64,000 nt of DNA from Taudactylus pleione. Lineage: Eukaryota; Chordata; Amphibia; Anura; Myobatrachidae. The notes beneath the pieces were generated by a model. It searched no databases and was not told where the DNA came from. It saw only the letters and a program-made list of their open reading frames with translations. Made by a program: the position numbers and the translations under genes. Of the stretch, positions 20,805-32,436 are shown piece by piece; the stretch's first letter is position 1, and every line of letters starts with the position of its first letter. The DNA lies in NCBI GenBank assembly GCA_031769625.1, contig JAUIMM010000126.1, positions 4,550,001-4,614,000 on the forward strand. Reading direction: 5' to 3'.

Positions 20805-21034
20805 TAAAGTGTGGCCTGGCAGCCTCACTTGTTAAGGTAGAAGGCGGCACTCCTTGATAATATAAAAAAATTGTATTCAAAGCATCATGAAAAATACATT
20901 ACAGGGTGTCAACATTTCAAGGTCCTAAGACCTTTTTATCATCACTGTGAATAAATCCTGATGAAAAGGTCTTCATATTATATTATCAAGGAATGCTTCC
21001 TTAACGTGAGGCTGCCAGGCCACACTATAGGATA
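20803..21034. mobile_element. Inverted-repeat element with hammerhead-like arms (Penelope terminal repeat pair?)
   Basis: Left arm ATCCTAAAGTGTGGCCTGGC and right arm (inverted) ATCCTATAGTGTGGCCTGGC extend inward through the CCTTGATAATAT words. Minus-strand 20899-20945 reads GTGATGA...AAGGTC-TTAG-GACCTT-GAAATG, and the right arm keeps CTGATGAAAAGGTCTT at 20959-20974. These are hammerhead core elements as described for Penelope terminal repeats. It lies in the 325-bp gap between hAT copies 1 and 3. The AT tract at 20773-20802 precedes it. Confidence 0.6.
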
Positions 21035-21129
21035 CTTTCTATTTAAACGATTTAAATAATTGCTGTTGTAATTTATTATCCTGAGTGCTGAGCTTACAAG
21101 GGGTGTGCACCGGCCACTTTTCTTGTTTT

Positions 21130-21391
21130 ACATAGAAACATAGAATTTGACAGCAGATAAGAACCACTTGGTCTGCCACTTTTCATGTATCCTTTATGCA
21201 ACTTCAACCCTATTTACTCCTTACATCTCTCAAGGATATTCTTATGCCTATCCCAAGCGTGTTTAAATTATTCCACTGTTTTAGCTCCAACCACCTTTGA
21301 TGGGAGGCTATTCCACTTATCCTCTACCCTTTCTGTGAAGTAATTTTTCCTCAAATTTCCTCTGAACCTACCTCCAGTTTCAGTGCATGTC
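21130..21391 (-). mobile_element. CR1-like LINE 3' end, 5'-truncated
   Basis: Minus-strand reading gives a LINE ORF2 C-terminus (GNLRKNYFTERVEDKWNSLP-SKVVGAKTVE), typical of the CR1 group, then a short 3' untranslated tail. CTTGTTTT flanks both sides (21122-21129 and 21392-21399), an 8-bp target-site duplication, and the interrupted hAT sequence matches copies 1 and 2 once the insert is removed. An old small insertion. Confidence 0.75.
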
Positions 21392-22178
21392 CTTGTTTTG
21401 TGTCTTGGTTTTAGATCTGGATCTTTCTTCGTGTTTTGGATCTGGATTAGTTTTGCCAAAACCACCCTTCCGTGTTTTGGGTTCTGGGTTTTGTGTTTTG
21501 GATCTGTATTTTTTTGGAAAAAAGCATAAAAACAGCTAAAATCACAGAATGCGTTGGTTTTTCTGTTCCTTAGCTATTATTAACCTCAATAACATTAATT
21601 TCCACTCATTTCCAGTCTATTCTGAACACCTCACACCTCACAATATTGTTTTTAGGCCAAAAGGTTGCACCAAAGTAGCTGGATGACCATGCTAAGGAAC
21701 ACAAGTGGGTGGCACAAACACATGGCCCATCTAGGAGTGGCACTGCAGTGGCAGACAGGACGGCAGTTTGAAAAACTAGGCCCCAAACAGTACATAATGC
21801 AAAGAAAAAAAAAGAGGTGCAAGATGGAATTGTCCTTGGGCCCTCCCACCCAGCCTTATGTTGTATAAACAGGACATGCACACTTTAACAAACCAATCAT
21901 TTCAGCGCCAGGGTCTGCCACACGACTGTGGCTGAAATGATTGGTTCATTTGGGCCCCCACAAAACAAGCTGGCAATTAATATCTGTCCCTGCACAAACT
22001 GGCTCTACGGAGGCAAGATGTCGTCCTCATCCTCCTCTTCAAACAATTCCTCACCCGCTTCATGGTTGTGTACATCCTCATCCTCACAGAGTATTAATTT
22101 GTCCCCGCTGGAATCCACCACCACAGATCCCTGTGTACTTTCTGGAGGCTGGTCTCCCTGGAAGAACTGATAATTCAC

Positions 22179-25077
22179 TTAGATGAACATCATCTTCTCC
22201 ACATTTTGTGAAAGCAACCTTCTACGCCTTTCGCTGACAAGGTTCCTGGCTGCACTAAACACTCTTTCGGAGTACACACTAGAGGGAGGGGAACTAGGGT
22301 AAAATAGAGCCAGTTTGTACAGGGGCCTCCAAGTTGCCTCTTTTTCCTGCCAGTACAGGTACGGACTGTCTGACATGCCTACTTGGATGCTTTCACTGAT
22401 GAAATCCTCCACCATTCTGTCAATGGTGACAGTATCATATGCAGTGAAAGTAGACATGTCAGAAATTGTTGCCAGACCCTTCAGTCTGGACCAGATGTCC
22501 AAACTTGGTCCTGTCTACCCTGCATCACTGCCAGCGGGTTGCTTAGGATACCTAAGTTGTTTCCTGGCCGTCCCAGTTGCGGGAGAAAATGAAGAAGGAG
22601 CTGTTAACGTGTCACATTTCGCTTAAGCTGACAGTGTTGTCACCAGCAGGTCTTTTCACCTCTGCAGGCTTGTGTCAGCCAGAAAGAGAAACCATATAGG
22701 CTTTAAACCTAGGATTGGGCACGGTGGCCAAAATGTAGTGGTCTGATTTCAACAGATTGACCACCCTCAAATCCTGGCAAAGCGAATGTAGAGCTTCATC
22801 AACAAGTCCCACATACCAAGTGGAATCGATCCATCTTAGCTCCTCCTTCACTTTCTCAAGCTGCTTCTGCAAAAGCCTGATGAGGGGAATGACCTGACTC
22901 AAGCTGGTAGTGTTTTAACTGATTTCACACATGGCAAGTTCAAAGGGCTGGAGAACCTTGCACAACATGGAAATCATTCTCCACTGCACTTGAGTCAGGT
23001 GCATACCACCTCCTTTGCCTATGTCATAGGTGGATGTATAGGCTTGAATGACCTTTTGCTGCTCCTCCATCCTTTGAAGCATATAGAAGGTTGAGTTCCA
23101 ACGCGTCACAACCTCTTGCTTCAGGTGATGGCAGGGCAGGTTCAAGAGTGTTTGCTGGTGCTCCAGTCTTCGGCACGTAGTCGCTGATTGGCGAAAGTGG
23201 TCCGAAATTTTTTGGGCCACCCATAGAGTCTCCTGCACGCCCCTGCCATTTTTCAGAAAATTCTGAACCACCAAATTTATTGTGAGCAAAACATGGGATG
23301 TGCTGGAATTTGCCCAGATGTAATGCCCGCACAATATTGGTGGCATTGTCAAATATCACAAATCACCAGGAGAGTCTAAGTGGGGTAAGCCATTGGGTGA
23401 TGATTTCCCTCAGTATCTCTAAGTGGTTGTCGCCGGTGTGCCTCTTACTGAAACCGTTGATACACAACATAGCCTGCCTTGGAACGAGCTGGCATTTCTG
23501 AGATACTGCTACTGGTGACGCTGCTGTTGTTGCTGCATAAGGCAATACATGTAGCCAGTGGGCTGTCACAGTCATATAGTCCTTAGTCTGCCCTATTCCA
23601 CTTGTCCACATGTCCGTGGTTAAGTGGACATTGAGTACAACCACATTTTTTAGGACACTGAGGACACTTTTTATGATGTCTCTGTACATTCTCGGTATCG
23701 ATTGTCTAGTGAAGTGGAATCTAGATGGGATTTGGTATTGGGGACACACTACCTCCATCAATTGTCTAAATCCCACTGCACTAATGGCGGATACTGGACT
23801 CACGTCTAACACCAACATAGCTGTCAAGACCTCAGTTATCCACTTTGCTTCAGAATGACTGCTGTCATACTTCATCCTCCTCGCTAAGGGCTGTTGGAGG
23901 GTCAATTGCTTAGTAAAAGAAGTAGTGGTGTTCCTACTTCCTCTCTGGAATGATTAATGACTCCCAGCAGCAGTGGCAGCACTTGGCGTAGCAATGCAGG
24001 ATCCTCCCGAGGAATCCCGGATAGGAGAGTCAGTCATTCCAGTGACATGTCCTGCAGGACTACTTCCGATCCTAACTGAGGAGGAAATCGATGAGGAGGG
24101 AGTTGACGGTGTGGTTTGCAGGTCGCTTGGATACAACAGGAAAAAGGGATTTAGGTGTCCCTGGACTGCTTACGGTCTTAGCCACAGTTTCTGAACTTGA
24201 CAGTAACTTTTTATGAATGCGCTGCCGGTGACGTATAAGGGAGTATGTTCCTAGGTGGTTAACGTCCCTACCCCTACTTATTCCACCTTTAGATATGGTA
24301 CATATGGCAAGACAGTCGTTGTCCAGATTTGGATAGAAATATTTCCAGACCAAAGAGGTGGAATGTTTGGTTTCCTGCACAGACATGATTGTGAAGGGCT
24401 TTTTCATCCCACGGACAACAACTGTCTCCCCCGGTGCCTGATTTAAACAAACTACCTCACCATCAGAATCCTCCTCATCAACTTCCTCCTCAGCGCCAGT
24501 TACACCAATATCCTCATCCTGTTGTACTTCAACAGTGACATCTTCAATTTGAATATCAGCAAGTGGACTGTGGGTGCTCCTTCCAGCACTTGCAGAGGGC
24601 ATGCAAATGGTGGAAGGAGTCACCTATTCCCCTCCGGTGTTGGGAAGGGCAGGCATCGCAACTGTCGTCACACTTGGACTCTCCATGGGGAATTCTGATA
24701 TCTTCTTAGAATTTGAAAGCACAGTTCTTTGCTGGTGCTTTTGCCAGCTTAGCTCATTTGATTTTTATAGCGGGAGGAGGGTTTCCATCGTCATGTGAAG
24801 CTGACGTTCCTTGCCACTCCATGTCGTAAATGGTATATTGGCAAATTTACGTTTCTCCTCAGATGATTTAAATTTATTTTTTAAGGTCATGTTCCTGAAC
24901 TTTGCCATTTGGGATTTTATATGCCCTCTACTATGACATTGGGCATCGGCCATGGCAGACAACGTTGATGGCATTTTATAATCTGTCATGACTAGTGGCA
25001 GCAGCTTCAGCACTAGGAGGAAGTGGTTCTTTATCTTTACCTATTTTATTTTTATCTGACAAATTTTTGCCCTCCAT
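22179..25077 (-). pseudogene. BED-finger hAT transposase, nearly full length but frameshifted (copy 3)
   Basis: Minus-strand order: N-terminus MEGKNLSDKNKIGKD (25077), an acidic region, then a BED-type finger at about 24250-24350 (LVWKYFYPN, CLAICTISKGG, HLGTYSLIRHRQRIH). The core follows: GFRQLMEVVCP, LNVHLTTDMWTSGIGQTKDY and MTVTAHWLHV (23560-23640), then DNATNIVRALHLGKFQHIPC-FAHNKF (23280-23350), RWNSTFYMLQRMEEQQ (23045-23095) and ATVPNPRFKAY (about 22690-22720). It ends with PPSSVYSERVFSAARN...QNVEKMMFI (22179-22290). This is the full domain series of ZBED-like hAT transposases: BED finger, RNase-H-like core split by a helical insertion, dimerisation domain. At least five frame breaks or stops prevent expression. 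Confidence 0.85.
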
Positions 25078-25079
25078 TT

Positions 25080-25770
25080 ATGTGATATTGATGCACATGC
25101 GGCTAAGGAGCACACAAACACAGAAAAAGATTTTTTTATTTTTTTTTCAGGCAATTTGGGGGTTACACCACCCTTCAACAGATGAGCCAGCCAGCCCTTG
25201 ATTTATGACACAGGCGCACGCTTGGCACTGCTGCTTTGTTGATGCACGTACGGCTACAGCGCACACAAACAGAAAAAAAAGAATTGTTTTTTTGTACTTG
25301 GGGGGAGCACCCCTGATGTACAGAGCACCCCCTGGACAACACTACAGCACCTCTTTAGGACTACAGACTTTATGGGACACTGCACACAAGTCACAAACAC
25401 AGAAAAAAAATATTATTTTTTTTCACGCACTTTGGGGGTTACACCACCCTTCCACAGACGAGCCAGTCGGCCCTTGACTTATGACACAGGTGCACGCTTG
25501 GCACTGCCACTTTGTTGATGCACATGCGGATAATGCGCACACAAGTCACAAACACAGAAAAAAAAAATTATTATTTTTTTGGAGTACTTTGGGGTTACAC
25601 CACACTTCAACAGACGAGCCAGCCGGCCCTTGACTTATGACACAGGCGCATGCTTGGCGCTGCTACTTTGTTGATGCACGTGTGGCTACAGAGCACACAA
25701 ACAGAAAAAAAAGAATTGTTTTTTTTGCACTTGGGTGGAGCTGTTGAAGTACAACAGAGCACCCCCTGGA
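25080..25770 (-). repeat. Degenerate leader repeats of hAT copy 3
   Basis: Four to five diverged units contain TTGATGCAC, CGCACACAAA, CAGAAAAAAAA and CCAGCCGGCCCTTGA, the complement of the 160-bp satellite unit. Copy 3 has kept the ancestral low copy number, against 13 and 6 canonical units in copies 1 and 2. Confidence 0.8.
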
Positions 25771-26094
25771 CAACACTACAGCACCTCTTTAGGACTACAG
25801 TCTTTATGGGACACTACACAACACAGCCCAGCCAGCCCCTATGAACTGGACTTTGGAGTGGACACAGCCCCTATGGACAACAGCAGCACAACTTCACTGT
25901 CCACATCCAGAGTGAAAAATGATGCCGACGTGGGTAGCTTTTATAGAATCCAAAACCCATGTAATCTGACAGCGGAATGATGACATTTTGCCTCGATTTC
26001 AGGTCCGAGTCAGGTGGGAAAACCAGTTCCTGGCTCGGATCGGGAATGGATCAGAGGGGTTCGGATTTCCGAAATCCAAACCCGCTCATCCCTA

Positions 26095-26130
26095 ATATAT
26101 ATATATATATATATATACACACCCACACAC
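26095..26130. repeat. (AT)n then (CA)n microsatellite
   Basis: ATAT repeats directly abut the end of hAT copy 3 and pass into CACACCC. Confidence 0.9.
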
Positions 26131-27037
26131 AAATATACAGAATCTCCCCCCCCCACCACCCAAATCTTGCGTTTGCCCCTGCTGACTGTATCTGTGCTCC
26201 GGGATGGCTGCAGCATGGAGATGGAGATCCCGGCCTCTCAGTGCTCCCCTGTAACCCGGTGTGTCGGGGCAGCGTCTGGGCACCTGCCCAGGCACACCTA
26301 CGCCCTGTCCAGCCTGCCTGCCCATGCTGCTCTCCTGCACAAGTATACATATAGTAAGTATATACTTTAAATACAATTATATTGATAGGAGCCCCCACAA
26401 GGTTGTTTCCCCAGGGCCCCCACAAATCTTTATCCGTTCCTGTCCGTGGTGCTATGGAATTTTTGCCACCATATAAATACATATAAACAAAGATGATAAG
26501 GAGTAGCTTTCCAACACAAAATGATGATGAACAACAGCAACGCAACATTGTTTAGCATGTCGAGAACAGTGGGTTCCAGCTCCGGTGGCGCAGTGGTGTC
26601 TTTTGGTCCAGTGGAGTCAACTGATGGGGATTTTCGGAGGAGTATTTCGATTCAACGATTCCTTCGGTGAGTACCCTAACTACTATTCTTAATCCTAAAC
26701 ACGTAACCTAACCCAAACCCCCCTTTGCAGCCTAACTCTAAATATCTCTCTGCAGCCTAACCCAAACCTTCCCGCCGGGGAATAACCCTAAAGTCGGCAT
26801 TCTATAGAATTTCTGAATTTCACATGTCATCATTTCAGATGTCGATAATGAGAATATATTTACATTCTGTAGATATCGACAGATATCCATGTCAACATTT
26901 CTACAATGTCAACATCATAACTGTTGAAATTGCATTGAATGTCAACATGTGGTGACTGCATTCTAGTAAATCAGTGGGAAGGAAAAATACTCATAAAAAG
27001 TATCATTTTGGGGCTGTCATTAGATAATGAGGATTAT
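26131..27037. other. No gene; low-complexity and MITE-like fragments
   Basis: 26150-26450 is GC-rich with short open frames but no motif. 26690-26800 has CCTAACCC-type words also seen at 29340, 37600 and 51070. 26810-26960 repeats TGTCAACAT and ATATCGACA words, as in an AT-rich MITE. Boundaries could not be set. Confidence 0.4.
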
Positions 27038-27625
27038 GGGCCTGATTCAGAGCCGGTCGCTATTAGCGCTCGCTCGTTCAGAAAAAGGGGGTGGCTATTC
27101 AAATGAACCGTTCGTTCTTTGCGGTCTGTTGCCGCCTCTATGTCTGAACGAGCGAACAAAACATGCGGTCGTTTTTTTTATAAAAACGCTCGCATCATAC
27201 GTCATGTCCGCTATTTATTAGATTAATCGAGTACATCGACCAGCGTATGAACTGCTCGCTATTCTAGTGGTTGGTTTTTCCTACCACAAATTTGCGAGCA
27301 GTTCTGACTATAAAATAACCCAGTGACGTGGTCAGTGACGCTGCTGTATTAATTATGCACACCCATAAAACGCCCGTTTTGACCTTTAAGCACGCCTGCG
27401 TTCTGATCTCCACTCCCCGTTTTCAAGCACCTTCCCCTGTTACCACCCACATACTCCTCCTCCTGTCACTCATATTAGCAGGCATTCGCTATTTAGCGAA
27501 CAAACGATTTTTGGCCGCACTGACTGGTTCGCGCATGCGTATTACAATCCGTACGCATGCGCAGTTGGGCAAACATCGCTCGGAACGAACGAGCGGCCGC
27601 TTACGAGCGGCTCTGAATCAGGCCC
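27038..27625. mobile_element. MITE, GGGCCTGATTCAGA family
   Basis: Terminal inverted repeats GGGCCTGATTCAGAGCCG / CGGCTCTGAATCAGGCCC with TAT on each side (27035-27037, 27626-27628). A 3-bp duplication and such ends suggest a PIF/Harbinger-like origin (inference). This copy lacks the hairpin chain seen at 30604. It contains inverted CGCTCGTTC words only. Confidence 0.8.
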
Positions 27626-28289
27626 TATGTCTTTACTCAAGATTAAATTTTTAGAGATCAGTAGCTAAACAAAGGGTATACTGAACACAAAGTTTTTGCA
27701 TTAACTATAAGAATATTCCTTTATCTTAATAAGAATGTATTTTAAAAGAACTGGTTCAACAAGTTCATACTGTAGATAGCTCCAAGAAAACATTTGTAAT
27801 GACAGCATTACAGTACCTCACTATATTAGATCACACAGATTATGCTAATAACTCTAATCATCAAACTTCATTTTTAAAGTTACTAATACTATACCTGTTT
27901 CTCTTGTGTGAGCAGGAAATTTTCCATGTTCACTACTCTCAGTAATGACATGTCTTGTGAGAATGGGGATTAAGTTGTCTTTCTACTAATATAGAGTGGA
28001 GACCACTAATAAAAGAGGATGTACTGTAGGTAACATTTTGTCATGTCAGTGTGTAGTAATAACAATCACTCTCAATGGAATTGTATTGTTTTGTAAGTCA
28101 CAAAATATAGAAATGTATTTTCTCACAAATGTACTATATAATTGGTATTAAACTGGAATTGTAGTCGTCTTTGTGGCTTTCTGGAGCTTGACCCCCAAAA
28201 GCGAATTAGATAGTGTTCGCCACTGTAGACTACATTTGCAGTATTACGCAGAAGAGGAATCTACAGATGACCGTACATGTGTATTAGCC

Positions 28290-28505
28290 CCGCTGTTTCC
28301 AGTTTGGATTTCGGATTTTAAATCCAGATTGTTCAGATTTTGTATTCCAAAAATTACATGATTTTAGTTGTTTTTTAAAAAAACTTTTTATCATTTAAAA
28401 AAAAAAAACATATCCAAAACCACTTAACGGTGGTTTTGCAAAACCAAACACGAAGATGATTTCAGATCCAAAACCAAAACACCAGAGTCAGCACAAAACC
28501 CTCCA
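28290..28505. mobile_element. Relic of a hAT subterminal region
   Basis: Contains GGATTTTAAATCCAGATT, ATTACATGATTTTAG and AGATCCAAAACCAAAACACC, the words that mark the ends of the hAT elements at 34671, 59421 and 62085. No intact terminus. Confidence 0.5.
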
Positions 28506-29279
28506 AGCCCAACTGTAAAGTGATAACATAAACTTTTGATAAATTGCACTGAAAAGTCACTCTGTGTAGGTGACAAATAGGCCTCTTCATCTCTAAACAA
28601 GGTTTAAAAGTCACTCTGAATGTCAAATTACTTAAATATGAAATAATACATATTTATACATCATTCAGTGAAAAATTGAAATGTAATTGCTGATTGGTTG
28701 CTATGGGCAACTTCTCCACTGGTCCACATCTCCACGCTTTTCACTACTTGATACATAAACCCCTAAATCATTTAGCAATGCATTGTATTTAAATATGTGT
28801 TCATAGTGGAGCATAAAGCCTTGAGAATAGGCCCATGTGTATTAAATATGAAATGATTTCTTGAAGGGGAAATAAATCCAAAATAAAAAGTTAATACAAC
28901 AATTCTGCCGAAATTCATATTTGATTTTCCACTGTAATGAAATGGTATAAAAATATCACAATCAATGCTAAAACAAACTAGCCCTCAAAAGAACAAAAAA
29001 ATATTTTATTTACAATATAATTGCAAAAAACACAATGCTCTCAGTAAAGCTATAGTACTGTCCAGTAATTCAGAGCAGCAGTTTAACCTAGGGCTGAGAT
29101 GTTCAAGGGTTAGTAAAACATGTTTTGTAATGGCTGAGTGATATCTAAGTGATCTCTGCCCTCATGCATCATAATAAGAACCTAATAATAGGCAGGAAAA
29201 TACAGTGATGATCACTTTCCTGTATAAAAGAGATTATTAGGTTTTAGTTAACTCAATATCATTTCTGATACAGCATCCC

Positions 29280-29545
29280 TAATGCCTATGGGGTAGGGTA
29301 CGCAATCCTGGCTAACACAGTCCTGAAGCATGCAGGTAAGTAATCTAACCCTTCCCCTCCCACAGCCTAACCCTAACCCTCCTCCTGCAGCCTAACCCTC
29401 CCCTCCCGCAGCCACAACCTAAACCTAACCCTGATACTCACCGCCAAGATCGCAGCCACCAGGATTCTGGACCGAGATTCTGGCGCCAGGATTCTGAGCA
29501 CCGGTATTGTGTGCGCCAGGTTCCACCTACTTCCCTGCCTACGAT
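29280..29545. repeat. CCTAACCCT-rich interspersed repeat fragment
   Basis: Consists of CAGCCTAACCCTAACCCTCC-type words followed by AGGATTCTG...GAGCACCGG. Similar blocks occur at 37600-37870 (complement), 50985-51170 and 59814-59955, so it is one repeat family. It only resembles telomere repeats. Confidence 0.5.
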
Positions 29546-30603
29546 ACTGCATATTAATATTAATGTAATTATTTATTTATATAGCATATCTGGAGAATCA
29601 TTTTTAAACTGAATTAATTGTGACATGTTTGAAATATACTGTATATGCAGAATTAATTCAAATTTTGTATATTAAAAGCACTTGTAGAACCACAAGTGCC
29701 AGCATTTTCAGACTTATGGACATTCAGGGCCTGCCGGCACTTGTCATCCGCTTGTAAAAAATATTAAAATAAAGGCAATACACCACGTAATGTATTTGTT
29801 TTTTAAATAACCACTCCCATAAACATCTCTCGTTCACCACTTTAATACTCACAATATTCAGTTATTAGGTTCCCTTCAATTTATGTAGCAATTACAATTT
29901 AGGCAAAACAAAAAGCTGATTAACTGTTCCTATGAAGAAAAATACAAAATCCTGGCGCCTAGCCAACCGAGCACTTATGGATGTAACCAATTTATTTTGC
30001 TGCAGCTATCTGTTGTATGGGACTTGCCAGCCCTTACTCAAAAATTGGAAATAGTAAAATATAACAGACAGAGCTACAATTAACAGGATTATCCACACAA
30101 ATAGATTCAATTTGGAATATACATATTTATTAATACAATTTTAATAAAGATAAAAACGGCCAGTATGAAAATAAAACAGAAAACAAAATAACAGTAAAAA
30201 TTTATATATTTTATACACATACAGCAGACCTATATATTTGTTCAATCACCTGATCTAGATAACAATAAATTTGGACTGCTCTGAGTGTTAAAATGGAACA
30301 CCATTAATATAATACCATCAATTTGTGGTTAGTTGCTTCCACATATACAAAGACCATACATTTACAAGCAGGTAAATGGATTTCAAATCATCAGCTTTTT
30401 GTAAATCCAGCTTAATTGCAAAGCTGTTGGAGAATCAAAAATAATAATACTTGTCCAAATACTGAAGTGTTAAATAATATCTCAGTCCTTTTTTAAAAAA
30501 GAGAGAACACAGTCCAATGCTTATATAGTAGGCACACTGTGGTGCAGATCTCAACTCAGTCCTCTTAGTGGTTTTTCAAGAAAACATATATTCATGTGAC
30601 TAT

Positions 30604-31141
30604 GGCCCTCATTCAGAGCCGTACGCTCTGAGCAGAGCGCACACTCTGAATGAGGGCCGCCCTCCATGAAAAAGGAGCGTCCTCCTGGACGCTCGTATAG
30701 CTGTGGGTCACCACCCACAGCCTATACGAGCGTGCACTTTGATGGCCGCGATGGTCGTGACCATCGCGACCATCGAAACTGCGAGCCGGAGCCTGCGGTT
30801 GAGGTTTTCAACCGCAAGCTCCGGAGTGATTTTGGCTCTATCAGAGCCAAAATCACTCCCACTGACATCACTAGTGATGTCAGTGGGCCGGCTTCTGACG
30901 GGAGGCGTTCCCGTGGGAACGCCCCCGTCAGGGAGGCACGCCCACCAAAGGGGGCGTGCTGTCAATCAACATCGACAGCACACCCCCTTTGATCAGACAC
31001 AACGAGCGAAGGACTTTCCTTCGCTCGTCGCGTCTGGCGCATGCGCACGACGGAGCTCCCTCCATCGTGCGCATGTTCAGTGCATAACATCGACCCACTT
31101 GCGAGCGGACAGCCGCTCGCGAGTGGGTCTGAATCAGGCCC
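30604..31141. mobile_element. Hairpin-chain MITE, GGGCCTGATTCAGA family
   Basis: Termini GGCCCTCATTCAGAG and (inverted) GGGCCTGATTCAGACCC with TAT on both sides (30601-30603, 31142-31144). Inside, about a dozen back-to-back hairpins tile the element: 30604-30658, 30675-30694, 30689-30733, 30741-30775, 30788-30823, 30823-30859, 30858-30887 (a perfect 30-bp palindrome), 30895-30931, 30946-30991, 31002-31027, 31039-31075 and 31094-31127. Open frames through it simply follow the palindromes. A closely related copy lies inverted at 49315-49863. Confidence 0.85.
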
Positions 31142-31144
31142 TAT

Positions 31145-32432
31145 GTTCCACCAGGAGCTTAATAGAGGAATTTATGCAATAACATCAGCACATTCAATGA
31201 TATCTCAATTATTTAAGTTCTTCTTGAGAGAAAAAAAAACCCTACAGCATTGAAATAGTTACGTTACAGGGGAAACGCGTTACAGAGTATCCACCAGTGT
31301 GACAGATTGCACACCAGTGTGTTCACCTATGCTTTATGTTGCATGCAGCAAGGACCATCCAGTTCTATGTGCACTGAGGCTGGAAGGGATCAATACAAGT
31401 TCCTCTGTCAAACTCCTAGTGAGTATTTTCACATAGCTATGTGTTTATAAAAATTATCAAGAGGATTGAACTATTAAGATCTGCACCATAGTGTGCTAAC
31501 TATTTCAGTGTTGCAAGACACCGGCTGCACAGCCGCTAGTTCCGCCACTGAGTGAATGCATATGTGCTGTACGGCTGACAGCATGGGATCGGCACTCAGT
31601 GCTTCCCCATTCTTTTCATTGGCAGTGAACAGGAATGAGCTGACTTTCCGATACATTCCAGCCCTGGGATTACCAGTTTGGGGCTGGTTAACATTATGGC
31701 ACGGGGGCACCATGCTGTGTGTCTCCCTGCTGTAGCATTACCTCTCACTGACTGGTTCAACCTGGGCCTGGTTATTGGAAAATAGTGAGAACCCCAATAC
31801 GCTTTTTTCCCCCTATTTCAAGTACCAGACCAAGCTCAGGGGGTCGGGCTGGTTATTGATTTAGGGGTGAACTCACACATTTTTTTCATATTTTTAACTA
31901 TTTCTATACTTTTGCATCTGATCTGTGCAGTACTTGTCTGTTGTTTAGCTTCTATTCCACAGTGGTTTCAATAGAAACCACTGCCAAATAGAACACTCCA
32001 CAGTGGATTGTCATTTAGAAACTGCTGGAATCAATGACAGCTTCAGATTAGAAAACAAAACCGTCACTTAGTAAATGCTATCATTTTTGACATTAAAACT
32101 GTTGTCAACTGACAGTGGTTTCCAGCAGGTTCTAAATGACACCAAACAGACTGCTTAATACATTTTTCCCTTAATCAAAGACATTTAGTATAACTGTAAA
32201 ATATATTTCTATTAGTTATTATTATAAATACGTACTTCTATTTAATTTTCAAAAACACCAATATGTATGCATTTGATGCAAGGTATCATCGTTATACTAT
32301 AATAATACACAGTAATTTAATTTAAAATTACATTCACAAACACATACTGTATAAAAGTTCTCATACCATGAAGTGTCCTTGTTTTAACTGAAAAATCATG
32401 TTAATCAGCCTACCTGCTGGCCAACTGATCAC
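31145..32432. other. No gene or repeat recognised
   Basis: Contains GGGGAAACGCGTTACAG at 31268-31284, reminiscent of Penelope terminal repeats, but without a supporting stem. 31960-32150 contains inverted CAGTGGTTTC/GAAACCACTG words suggestive of a decayed MITE. No coding signal. Confidence 0.5.
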
Positions 32433-32436
32433 TTAA

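Larger units (their letters stand above)
21098..26094 (-). mobile_element. hAT transposon copy 3, most complete, with a LINE fragment inside
   Basis: Right terminus (low coordinate) AAGGGGTGTGCACC, with the first base mutated from T, and left terminus (high coordinate, inverted) TAGGGATGAGCGGG match copies 1 and 2. Flanks GAGCTTAC and ATATATAT do not match, so the duplication is lost. It retains transposase sequence from the ATG at 25077 to the dimerisation region at 22179, with frameshifts, and only four or five degenerate leader repeats. It is therefore close to the parental autonomous form. Confidence 0.8.
27626..30603. other. No gene recognised; repeat fragments only
   Basis: AT-rich sequence. 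Short frames (for example 28173-28361) match subterminal hAT sequence rather than a gene. Two repeat fragments are listed separately. Sequence 29545-30600 holds nothing I can name. Confidence 0.6.
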
